Shown: positions 1 to 6,013 of the stretch, in pieces | Numbering within the stretch: the first letter of the stretch is position 1 | Layout of the letters: each line of letters begins with the position of its first letter | Origin: an uncultured Collinsella sp. | Lineage (GTDB): Bacteria > Actinomycetota > Coriobacteriia > Coriobacteriales > Coriobacteriaceae | Length of the DNA stretch: 7,174 nucleotides | Direction: 5' to 3' | NCBI GenBank assembly: GCA_959602875.1 | Contig: CAUGVQ010000099.1 | Location: forward strand, 1 to 7,174 | The notes under the pieces: generated by a model | Told to the model about the DNA's origin: nothing | Seen by the model: the letters and a program-made list of their open reading frames with translations, nothing else | The model's database searches: none | Made by a program: the position numbers and the translations under genes

Positions 1-2432
1 CCCGCATCGGGGCTGATGCCCGTGTGGCGGGACACGCTCCCGCCGGTCGAGCGGGTGTAGGAGCCAAAGACGCGGCCGCCGTACATGTCCTCGCCCACGC
101 CGGAGCCGTAGGTACCGCGACGGTCGCCGCGCTTCTCCCAACCGGTGCCCTCAAAGCCGGCCGAGCCTACGCCCGTGAACTCGATATCCGCATCGGGAAT
201 CTCGTTCAGAAAACGGCTGCGCGGGTTTGCCTGAGTGGAGCCGTAGGTGCGGCGCGTGGCCGCATAGGTGAGAAAGAGCCTCTGGCGAGCGCGCGTGATG
301 GCCACGTAGGCAAGGCGGCGCTCCTCCTCGAGCTTGGCGGGGTCGTCCGCCGCGGCAAAGTTGGCCACGTGCGGGAAGATACCCTCCTCAAGACCGGCCA
401 CAAACACCGCGGGGAACTCCAAGCCCTTGGCGGAGTGCACCGTCATCATGGTGATGGCGTGGCTCTCCCCCGCCAGCGCGTCAAGGTCGCTGCGCAGCGC
501 CAGCCACTCGAGGAGCGCGGGCAGGGCGCGGCAGGCGAGCGCGCCATAAGTGCGCTCGATCTCTGCGGCGGTCTGGGCGGCATGCTGCGGCGGCACGGGG
601 GCGGCTGCCAAAGTATTACCGGCGATGAGCTGGGCGAGCGCCGCCTGGGCGCCCGTCAGCGCCGCATCAAGCGCATCTGCGGAAACAGGCATCTCGGCGG
701 AGGCGGAGGCGGGAGTCACGGGTGGTGCGGCCACAGGCGCCGCCTCGACGGCGGGCCCGGCGGTAGCATCTGCACGATTTGAACCCGTCCCCAACGATAC
801 ATCGGCGATGCCGGCGGCGCGCAGCTCCTCCAGGCTCTCAAGCGTGCCCTCGATATCGTCGTGCGTCTCCTCAAACTCGGCGGCGACGCCCAGGAACTCC
901 TGAATGTTCTCGACACGTCCCTCGGACTCGACCGTGCCCTCGGCACGCAGAGCCTGCATAAGGCCCGTCTTCTCGACAATAGCCTCGACCACGTTCTGGA
1001 GCTCGCCGTCCATGCGACGCCCCTCGCGCACGATGGAGACAAAGTCGCCGAGGGCGGCGCGCACCTTGGCGGTGAAGCGCCCCGTCTCCGCCGTGGCGAT
1101 CTCGCACGCCTGGAAGAAGCTGCAGCGATTCTCGCGCGCGAGCTCCTCGATCTTTTGGATGGAGGTGGAGCCAATGCCGCGGCGCGGCGTGTTGATGACG
1201 CGCTTGACGCTCATCTCGTCCGCCGGGTTCACGATCATCTTGAGGTACGCCATGACGTCGCGAATCTCTGCGCGGTCGAAAAAGCGTGTACCGCCCACGA
1301 TCTTGTACGGCACGCCCGCGCGCAGGAACATATCTTCGAGGATGCGCGACTGCGCATTGGTGCGGTAGAAGACGGCGATATCGTCATAGCTCATGCCGCC
1401 TGCATGCAGCTTTTCGATCTCGCCGGCAATCCAGCGACCCTCGTCGCGCTCGTCCGAGGCCTGGTAGGCCTGAATCTTGTCACCATCGCCCGCCGCGGTG
1501 AAAAGACGCTTCTCCTTGCGCTGCGAGTTGTGGCGCACCACGGCGTTCGCCGCGGAAAGGATATGTCCAGTGGAGCGGTAGTTCTGCTCGAGCTTGACGA
1601 CCTTGGCCGCGAGAAAATCCTTCTCGAAGTCGAGGATGTTAGTGATGTCGGCGCCGCGCCACGAGTAGATGGACTGATCATCGTCGCCCACGACCATGAG
1701 GTTCTGGTACTTGCCCGCAAGCAGGTTTGCAATCTCGTACTGAACGTGGTTGGTGTCCTGGTACTCGTCCACCGAAATGTAGCGGAAGCGCTCCTGGTAG
1801 CGGTCGAGCACCTCGGGGCGCGTGCGCAAAAGCTCGAGGGCGCGCACGAGCAGGTCGTCGAAGTCCATGGCGTTGGCCGCGCGCAGACGGCGCTCGAGCT
1901 CCTGGTAGACCTGCGCTGCTTTCTGCTCCTGCGGGGAGCTTGCCTTGGCCTGGAACTCATCGGGGCCGATCATGGCGTTCTTGGCGGCGCTGATCTTGCT
2001 GCGGATCATGTTGATGGGGTAGCTCTTCTGCTCGATGCCGAGTGCCTGCATGATGTCGCGTACCATGCGGCGCGAATCGTCGTCATCGTAGATGGTGAAT
2101 TGCCCCGTATAACCCAGCAGGTCGGCGTCCTCACGAAGCATCCGCACGCACATGGCGTGGAAGGTGCACACCCACATGCCGCGCGTGCCGTCCGGCAGAA
2201 GCGCCTGGAGACGCTCGCGCATCTCTGAGGCAGCCTTGTTGGTGAAGGTGATGGCGAGCACCTGCCAGGGACGCACACCCAGGTCCGCAATCATGTGCGC
2301 GATGCGGTAGGTGAGCACACGGGTCTTGCCCGAGCCCGCGCCCGCAAGCACCAGCAGCGGGCCCTCCGTGGTCAGAACCGCCTCGCGCTGGGCGGGGTTG
2401 AGCGAATCGATATTAACGGCATACGCAGCCAT
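1..2432 (-). CDS. pcrA: PcrA/UvrD-type superfamily 1A ATP-dependent DNA helicase, C-terminus cut off by the window edge
   Basis: This is a 3'-5' DNA helicase acting in nucleotide excision repair, replication restart and clearing of protein-DNA complexes in the cytoplasm. The frame is open for 810 codons from the ATG at 2432 and runs off position 1. All SF1A motifs are visible in order: Q motif (LNPAQREAV, 11-19), Walker A AGAGSGKT (30-37), Ia ITFTNKAASEM (61-71), Ib TFH (90-92), Walker B VDEYQDTN (221-228, with D222/E223), III VGDDDQSIYSWRGA (248-261), IV EQNYRS (282-287), V TVHSAKGLEFP (664-674) and VI RRLAYVAITRAR (705-716). Motif V lies roughly 100 residues later than in typical PcrA because of an Ala/Pro-rich insertion at about 540-636. 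After motif VI comes a Gly/Arg-rich linker (about 757-800); the usual C-terminal RNA-polymerase-binding domain would lie outside the window. The PcrA versus UvrD label is a family convention; helicase identity is very secure. Confidence 0.96.
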   Translation of the reverse strand, partial: MAAYAVNIDSLNPAQREAVLTTEGPLLVLAGAGSGKTRVLTYRIAHMIADLGVRPWQVLAITFTNKAASEMRERLQALLPDGTRGMWVCTFHAMCVRMLREDADLLGYTGQFTIYDDDDSRRMVRDIMQALGIEQKSYPINMIRSKISAAKNAMIGPDEFQAKASSPQEQKAAQVYQELERRLRAANAMDFDDLLVRALELLRTRPEVLDRYQERFRYISVDEYQDTNHVQYEIANLLAGKYQNLMVVGDDDQSIYSWRGADITNILDFEKDFLAAKVVKLEQNYRSTGHILSAANAVVRHNSQRKEKRLFTAAGDGDKIQAYQASDERDEGRWIAGEIEKLHAGGMSYDDIAVFYRTNAQSRILEDMFLRAGVPYKIVGGTRFFDRAEIRDVMAYLKMIVNPADEMSVKRVINTPRRGIGSTSIQKIEELARENRCSFFQACEIATAETGRFTAKVRAALGDFVSIVREGRRMDGELQNVVEAIVEKTGLMQALRAEGTVESEGRVENIQEFLGVAAEFEETHDDIEGTLESLEELRAAGIADVSLGTGSNRADATAGPAVEAAPVAAPPVTPASASAEMPVSADALDAALTGAQAALAQLIAGNTLAAAPVPPQHAAQTAAEIERTYGALACRALPALLEWLALRSDLDALAGESHAITMMTVHSAKGLEFPAVFVAGLEEGIFPHVANFAAADDPAKLEEERRLAYVAITRARQRLFLTYAATRRTYGSTQANPRSRFLNEIPDADIEFTGVGSAGFEGTGWEKRGDRRGTYGSGVGEDMYGGRVFGSYTRSTGGSVSRHTGISPDA

Positions 2433-2441
2433 GGAGTGCAT

Positions 2442-2447
2442 CTCCTC
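2442..2447 (-). promoter_or_regulatory. Ribosome binding site that fixes the pcrA start
   Basis: On the minus strand GAGGAG lies directly against an in-frame ATG at 2441 (no spacer) and 9 nt before a second in-frame ATG at 2432. A ribosome needs a spacer of several nucleotides, so this site favours initiation at 2432. That start also begins the protein with the family-typical short lead into the LNPAQREAV motif. Confidence 0.75.
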
Positions 2448-2454
2448 ACAGACG

Positions 2455-2470
2455 GCCGCCTTGGGGCGGC
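2455..2470 (-). repeat. Small hairpin in the pcrA leader
   Basis: GCCGCC and GGCGGC form a perfect 6-bp stem around a 4-nt loop, about 8 nt upstream of the GAGGAG ribosome binding site. Flanking CACA (2447-2450) and TGTG (2472-2475) could extend the stem with a bulge and would then partly cover the start of the ribosome binding site. It may be a leader structure affecting translation or mRNA stability, or just GC-rich chance; the sequence alone cannot decide. Confidence 0.4.
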
Positions 2471-2488
2471 GTGTGTTTGAGCCTACCT

Positions 2489-2494
2489 AGTATA
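2489..2494 (-). promoter_or_regulatory. Candidate -10 element of the pcrA promoter
   Basis: On the minus strand this reads TATACT, five of six matches to TATAAT, in an otherwise very GC-rich gap. It lies about 57 nt upstream of the pcrA start codon. No convincing -35 hexamer is seen at 16-18 bp: the expected place reads TGGCCC and falls inside the arm of a large hairpin. Assignment rests on the -10 alone. Confidence 0.4.
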
Positions 2495-2495
2495 C

Positions 2496-2552
2496 CGACC
2501 CGTACGGACAGGGGCCACGGTCGAGCCGCGGCCCCTGCGATCTCACGGGTCG
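2496..2552 (-). terminator. Nested inverted repeat after uppP: terminator-like hairpin without a U-tract
   Basis: The inner stem pairs 2509-2520 with 2526-2537: 12 pairs around a 5-nt loop, perfect in minus-strand RNA if one G-U wobble is allowed. On the plus strand the same position is an A-C mismatch, so the structure favours minus-strand transcripts. An outer 8-bp repeat, CGACCCGT at 2496-2503 and ACGGGTCG at 2545-2552, encloses it. The inner stem begins 36 nt past the uppP stop, which suits transcript termination or 3'-end protection. No T-run follows, so it is not a classical intrinsic terminator. The outer arm ends next to the candidate pcrA -10 box, so an operator or attenuator role is also possible. 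Confidence 0.55.
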
Positions 2553-2573
2553 ATAGCCTTGCGTTGCGTCTAG

Positions 2574-3515
2574 CTACGCAGCGATAAGCAGGAAGTACGC
2601 AAGCACGATGGCGCCGAGCACGATGCGGTAGACGCCAAAGGCGATAAAGGTGTGCTTGCGGACAAAGCCCATGAGCCACTTGATGGCGATGAGCGACACC
2701 ACAAAGGCCACCGCGCAGCCCACGCCCATGATGGCGATCTCGTTCATGCCAAAGGTGCCGCCGTCGAGCACCACGTACTTGACGAGCTTGAGCGCACTTG
2801 CACCAAACATGACGGGGATAGCCAAGAAGAACGTAAACTTGGACGCGACCGAGCGCGTGCAGCCCAAGAGCAAGCCGCCGATGATGGTGGAGCCGGAGCG
2901 TGAGGTGCCCGGAATGAGCGAGAGCACCTGGAAGCAGCCGATGCCAAACGCCGTGGCAACCGGCAGGTCCTCCACGCGGGTGATGGCGCCAAAATCGTTG
3001 CCGTCGGCGGGCTCGGCTGCCGCGGCATGGGCAAAGTGCGAACCGGCGGGACGGCCCGCAGGGGCAACGTCGCCCGAAGCGATGCGGCGCGCGAGCGTGC
3101 GCTTGCGCCACATCTCGATCACGATAAACGCAATGCCGTAGACGATGAGCGCGAGCGCGACCACCGTGCCGTTATAGAGGTGCTCCTCCATAAAGTCGTC
3201 GAGCGGGATGCCGATGGCGGCGGCAGGTATGCACGCCAGCACGATCTTGCCCCAAAGCGCCCAGGTGGCGCGGCGCCCCTCTTTGCCCTTGCTCGGGCTG
3301 AAGGGGTTGAGCTCGTGGAAGAAAAGCACGCAGACGGCAAGAATGGCGCCGAGCTGGATGACCACGAGGAACATGTTCAGGAATTCCTCGGTAACGTTCA
3401 GCTTCATGAACTCGTCTACGAGAATCATGTGGCCCGTCGAGGAGATCGGCAGCCACTCGGTGACGCCCTCGACCAAGCCGAGGAACGCGGATTTCAAAAG
3501 TTCGATGGGATCCAA
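2574..3515 (-). CDS. uppP: Undecaprenyl-diphosphatase (UppP/BacA family)
   Basis: This integral membrane enzyme dephosphorylates undecaprenyl pyrophosphate to undecaprenyl phosphate, recycling the lipid carrier for peptidoglycan and other wall polymers; overproduction of the family gives bacitracin resistance. With a TTG start at 3515 the protein has 313 residues. Both signature motifs are present: EGVTEWLPISSTGH at 16-29 (E16, E20 and H29 match known catalytic residues) and PGTSRSG at 202-208 (R206). Multiple hydrophobic helices span the rest, ending in a hydrophobic tail. It is about 40 residues longer than the 273-residue E. coli enzyme, mainly from an Ala/Gly/His-rich polar loop at about 141-178. 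The frame stays open to an ATG at 3599, but the extra 28 residues are polar and unlike the family N-terminus, and a strong ribosome binding site precedes the TTG. It is divergent from the Usp gene. Confidence 0.95.
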   Translation of the reverse strand: MDPIELLKSAFLGLVEGVTEWLPISSTGHMILVDEFMKLNVTEEFLNMFLVVIQLGAILAVCVLFFHELNPFSPSKGKEGRRATWALWGKIVLACIPAAAIGIPLDDFMEEHLYNGTVVALALIVYGIAFIVIEMWRKRTLARRIASGDVAPAGRPAGSHFAHAAAAEPADGNDFGAITRVEDLPVATAFGIGCFQVLSLIPGTSRSGSTIIGGLLLGCTRSVASKFTFFLAIPVMFGASALKLVKYVVLDGGTFGMNEIAIMGVGCAVAFVVSLIAIKWLMGFVRKHTFIAFGVYRIVLGAIVLAYFLLIAA

Positions 3516-3520
3516 AGATG

Positions 3521-3527
3521 CCTCCCC
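3521..3527 (-). promoter_or_regulatory. Ribosome binding site that supports a TTG start for uppP
   Basis: The minus strand reads GGGGAGG here, followed by a 5-nt spacer and TTG at 3515. That gives an N-terminus of LDPIELLKSAFLGLVEG (the first residue decoded as Met), which fits the UppP family. The only in-frame ATG, at 3599, lacks a comparable site. Confidence 0.75.
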
Positions 3528-3578
3528 TATCGCAATACGGCAAGCGCGCAACACTGGCGTGCGGCGCGGCTGCGAACC

Positions 3579-3584
3579 ATTATC
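3579..3584 (-). promoter_or_regulatory. Candidate -10 element for uppP
   Basis: The minus strand reads GATAAT (five of six matches to TATAAT), about 64 nt upstream of the TTG start of uppP. The sequence 17 bp further upstream, TCCAGA, matches TTGACA at only three positions. This is weak evidence from one hexamer, although its place in the divergent intergenic region is sensible. Confidence 0.35.
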
Positions 3585-3652
3585 GGACAGTGAGCACAAC
3601 GTCTGGAGCTCGCAGGGTTACGTTCACGGAAACCCAAGAACGATTAGGGGCA

Positions 3653-3681
3653 TTGCGGGTATAACTCGGGCGAGGCATAAA
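3653..3681 (+). promoter_or_regulatory. Candidate promoter of the universal stress gene
   Basis: TTGCGG (3653-3658) and CATAAA (3676-3681) are separated by 17 bp. A better -10 match, TATAAC at 3660-3665, also lies here but has no recognisable -35 at the right distance. Either would start transcription within about 60 nt of the ATG at 3725. The assignment is tentative. Confidence 0.35.
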
Positions 3682-3702
3682 CGTCCGGCGGCCAAACGTC
3701 CG
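3679..3702 (+). repeat. Nine-base direct repeat in the Usp leader
   Basis: AAACGTCCG occurs at 3679-3687 and again at 3694-3702, a 15-bp period, between the candidate promoter and the ribosome binding site AAGGGAGG at 3712-3719. Two copies so close together could be a paired protein-binding site or a leader RNA element. Chance cannot be excluded for a repeat this short. Confidence 0.45.
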
Positions 3703-3724
3703 CCACGACACAAGGGAGGCTCGT

Positions 3725-4162
3725 ATGAAGGAAGGCTATTCGAAGGTGTTCGTTGCGCTTGACGGTACTGAGCAGCAGGACTTTGTCCTCGCGCGCGCCA
3801 TCAAGGTCGCTGCCAACAACGGCGCCAAGCTCATCATCGGGCACGTCATCGATTCGACCGCGCTCGAGTCCGCAGGCGCCTATCCCGCCGATCTGGTGAA
3901 GGGACTTGAGCAAGCGTTCCGTGACTCTATCGCCGCCCAGGTTGAGGAGGCGACCGCCAACCCCGATATCCCCGAGGTCGAGGTCCTCATTCGCGCCGGC
4001 CGCATTCGCGAGACGCTCAAAGACGAGATGCTCGACGTAGTCCAGCCCGACCTGGTCATGTGCGGCGCGCGCGGCCTGTCCTCGATCAAGTACGCGCTTT
4101 TGGGCTCGATCTCGACGTTCCTGCTGCGCTGCACGGAGTGCGACATCCTGGTCGTAAAGTAG
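3725..4162 (+). CDS. Universal stress protein, UspA family, single domain
   Basis: This is a small cytoplasmic protein of 145 residues, the usual length for a one-domain Usp, which forms dimers and helps cells survive starvation and other stress. It opens with the family strand VFVALDGTEQ (8-17), with D13 where the nucleotide-contacting Asp lies. Near the C-terminus it carries G114-x2-G117-x9-G127-S128, the ATP-binding signature, so it should belong to the ATP-binding subgroup. The family ending is present too (CDILVVK, 139-145). The ribosome binding site AAGGGAGG sits 5 nt before the ATG. It is the only plus-strand gene in the window, transcribed alone from the gap shared with uppP and closed by a strong terminator, so it looks monocistronic. 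Fold assignment is firm; the specific physiological role is unknown. Confidence 0.95.
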   Translation: MKEGYSKVFVALDGTEQQDFVLARAIKVAANNGAKLIIGHVIDSTALESAGAYPADLVKGLEQAFRDSIAAQVEEATANPDIPEVEVLIRAGRIRETLKDEMLDVVQPDLVMCGARGLSSIKYALLGSISTFLLRCTECDILVVK

Positions 4163-4206
4163 ATTTTGTCCGTCAAGGGCATTGCAAACCCCGCCAAGTA
4201 ATCTTT

Positions 4207-4242
4207 GGGGAGGGAGGCTTTCGGTGGCCTCCCTCCCCTTTT
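4207..4242 (+). terminator. Strong intrinsic terminator of the Usp gene
   Basis: GGGGAGGGAGGC (4207-4218) and its exact complement GCCTCCCTCCCC (4227-4238) form a perfect 12-bp GC-rich stem around an 8-nt loop, followed at once by TTTT (4239-4242). It lies 44 nt after the Usp stop. The gene to the right is convergent and ends at 4249. Read on the minus strand the stem is preceded by AAAA but not followed by a T-run, so it mainly serves the plus strand. Confidence 0.92.
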
Positions 4243-4248
4243 GCGGCG

Positions 4249-5301
4249 TCACTCAAAGTACTGGAACTTATTGGTAGAGAACCGCAGCGTAACGGTAAAG
4301 CCCTCGCCCTGAACCGAGGAGGCGCTGATACCCACACCCATCTTGTCGCACAGGCGCTTCACCAGGTAGAGCCCGATGCCCGTGGAGCGTTTGCCCGTGC
4401 GGCCGTTCTCCCCGGTAAAGCCCTTCTCAAAGACGCGGGGCAAATCTGCCTCCGACACACCGCAGCCGTTGTCGGCAACCGTGAGCTCCACGGCCTCGGT
4501 CGCGAGTCCCTCGTCCACCAAGCAGGCGGAAAAGGAGATGGTGGGCTGCTCGGCGTCGGCGTATTTGACGCTGTTTTGGATAATCTGACCCAAGATGAAC
4601 GCGCACCATTTCTCGTCGGTAAAGACCTCTAGGTCCAGACCGTCGACCATAGGCGCCACGTGCGCGGCGATCAGCGACGGCGCGTTCGCCTTGATGGCGG
4701 CGTTCACCAAGCTTGCCAGACGGTACTTGCGAATGAGGTAATCGCGCTCAACCGCCTCGGAGCGTGCGTAGAACAGCGCCTGGTCGATAAAGCCCTCGAC
4801 ACGGCGCAGCTCGTCGCCCACCGCCTCGATGCGCTCGTAGCCGAGCGTATCGCCCGCGCGCTCCTCGAGGTTCTCGAGCATAAGGTGGGCGGCAGCAAGC
4901 GGGGACTTTGCCTCGTGCACCCAAGTCTCGATGTACTCGCGGTACTCCATAAGCTGACGGCGCCCGGCGGCTTCGTCATCGCTCGCCGCCTTGGCAATCG
5001 CATGTACCGCATCGTAGACGAGCTCGCCCTCGAGAAAATCGGGCCGCGCGACGGTTTCGGCAACCCAGCGCGGCTCCGCGTCCCCGGCGGTCGCCCGGGC
5101 GAGGTCGTCAAAAAAGGTCCGCTTCCGCATGAAAGAAAGGGCAAACGCAGCAACAATGCCCGCAAAGACGAGCAGCGTCACAAGCGCGGTTATGTACGGG
5201 TTTACGCCGGCGACGGTAAGGATGAACGCCGCGAGCGCATCGACCGCAACGAGCGGGCCCCACAGCATGACGGTGTCGCGAAGGTATGCCCTAACGGTCA
5301 T
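4249..5301 (-). CDS. Sensor histidine kinase, BceS/VncS-like intramembrane-sensing type
   Basis: This 350-residue membrane kinase phosphorylates the response regulator encoded just upstream. Two hydrophobic helices (about 12-31 and 36-58) are separated by only a few residues (GVNPY), so there is almost no extracellular sensor domain. That is the hallmark of intramembrane-sensing kinases of the BceS group, which usually detect cell-wall antibiotics through a partner ABC transporter. The catalytic core is complete: H-box WVHEAKSPLAA (127-137, phospho-acceptor H129), N-box QIIQNSVKYA (239-248), G1 box DNGCG (277-281), F-box FEKGF (291-295) and G2 box GIGLYLVK (308-315). GGAGG lies 5 nt before the ATG and overlaps the stop codon of the regulator gene, which points to translational coupling. 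No bceAB-like transporter is in the window, so the stimulus is open. Confidence 0.93.
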   Translation of the reverse strand: MTVRAYLRDTVMLWGPLVAVDALAAFILTVAGVNPYITALVTLLVFAGIVAAFALSFMRKRTFFDDLARATAGDAEPRWVAETVARPDFLEGELVYDAVHAIAKAASDDEAAGRRQLMEYREYIETWVHEAKSPLAAAHLMLENLEERAGDTLGYERIEAVGDELRRVEGFIDQALFYARSEAVERDYLIRKYRLASLVNAAIKANAPSLIAAHVAPMVDGLDLEVFTDEKWCAFILGQIIQNSVKYADAEQPTISFSACLVDEGLATEAVELTVADNGCGVSEADLPRVFEKGFTGENGRTGKRSTGIGLYLVKRLCDKMGVGISASSVQGEGFTVTLRFSTNKFQYFE

Positions 5302-5306
5302 GGCGC

Positions 5307-5313
5307 CCTCCTA
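5307..5313 (-). promoter_or_regulatory. Kinase ribosome binding site overlapping the regulator stop codon
   Basis: The minus strand reads TAGGAGG: the TAG that ends the regulator (5313-5311) shares bases with the GGAGG (5311-5307) that starts the kinase 5 nt later. Ribosomes finishing the regulator would be placed to start the kinase, which helps keep the two proteins in ratio. Confidence 0.75.
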
Positions 5314-5976
5314 CACCGAATACCCGCGCCCGCGATGCGTGGTGAGATAGCCGGTGACACCGATCTTCTCGAGCGTTGTGCGCAGACGGTTAATGTTCAC
5401 CGTAAGCGTGTTGTCGTCGACAAAGGCATCGGAATCCCACAGCTCCCGCATGAGCGCCTCGCGCGAGACGATCGTGCCCGCGCGGCGCATGAGCAGCGCT
5501 AAGATCCGCATCTCGTTTTTGGTGAGCTCCACCTGGCCACCCGCGGCGACGGCGACGGAACGCGACAGGTCGAGCGTGAGCCCTTTGTGCTCGAGCCCGC
5601 TTTTGGTGTCGGGGCCGGCGGCTCGGCGCAGCAGCGCTTGGATGCGCGCAACGAGCACCCGCGCGCTGTAGGGTTTGGGAATGAAATCATCCGCCCCCAT
5701 GGTCATGCTCATGACCTCGTCGATCTCGGTCACACGGCTGGTGAGGACGATGATGGGGACATCGGAGGCGGCGCGCAGCTCACGGCAGACAAACTGCCCA
5801 TCGGTGCCGGGCAGCGTAAGGTCAAGCAGGACGAGGTCGGGGTGTGCCGCGACGATGTCCTCGATCACCTGCGCAAAGTCGGTGGTCGCCACGGTATCGA
5901 ATCCGTTGCGCTCGAGCACCTCTATGAGCTCACCGCGGATGGCGGCGTCATCTTCCACTACGTAGATGAGGGGCAT
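5311..5976 (-). CDS. OmpR/PhoB-family response regulator, partner of the adjacent kinase
   Basis: This is a 221-residue DNA-binding regulator with two domains. The receiver (about 1-118) shows the acidic pocket E8/D9/D10, the phospho-acceptor D52 in LVLLDLTLPGTDG, the switch residue S80 in VLTS and K101 in PKPYSA. The C-terminal winged helix (about 127-221) contains the recognition-helix stretch DNTLTVNINRLRTTLEK and ends in THRGRGYSV, the OmpR-type wing. The overall pattern is close to BceR/VncR regulators, whose targets are usually envelope-stress or antibiotic-transport genes. AAAGGAG sits 5 nt before the ATG. The 37-nt gap upstream shows no promoter, so it is probably co-transcribed with the gene at 6014-6682; the kinase follows after 9 nt. 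No target operator can be named from this window. Confidence 0.94.
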   Translation of the reverse strand: MPLIYVVEDDAAIRGELIEVLERNGFDTVATTDFAQVIEDIVAAHPDLVLLDLTLPGTDGQFVCRELRAASDVPIIVLTSRVTEIDEVMSMTMGADDFIPKPYSARVLVARIQALLRRAAGPDTKSGLEHKGLTLDLSRSVAVAAGGQVELTKNEMRILALLMRRAGTIVSREALMRELWDSDAFVDDNTLTVNINRLRTTLEKIGVTGYLTTHRGRGYSV

Positions 5977-6013
5977 GAGAACTCCTTTGCGGCTGCATCC
6001 GTCCTGCGGCGGG

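Noticed and set aside
24..782. A 252-codon plus-strand open frame at the left edge
   Set aside because: It is antisense to the C-terminal half of pcrA, has a biased Gly/Arg/Ala composition and lacks a ribosome binding site or domain.
525..1174. Possible frameshift or pseudogene in pcrA around the low-complexity region
   Set aside because: I translated the minus strand from 2432 to the left edge and found one uninterrupted frame with motifs V and VI intact after the insert, so the gene is not broken.
861..2228. A 455-codon plus-strand open frame inside the pcrA region
   Set aside because: It is exactly antisense to the helicase, whose motifs are all intact on the minus strand. Its translation is rich in Leu, Val, Ala, Arg and His without a recognisable domain, as expected for the reverse frame of a high-GC gene.
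2433..2573. SOS (LexA) box ahead of the helicase gene
   Set aside because: I looked for GAAC-N4-GTTC and CTGT-type palindromes in the gap and found none; the inverted repeats present do not match known LexA sites.
3027..3593. A 188-codon plus-strand frame over uppP
   Set aside because: It is a shadow of the UppP gene, which has both catalytic motifs on the other strand.
3644..4252. A 202-codon minus-strand frame over the Usp gene
   Set aside because: It is antisense to a clear UspA protein with an intact ATP-binding signature, and it spans the Usp leader and terminator.
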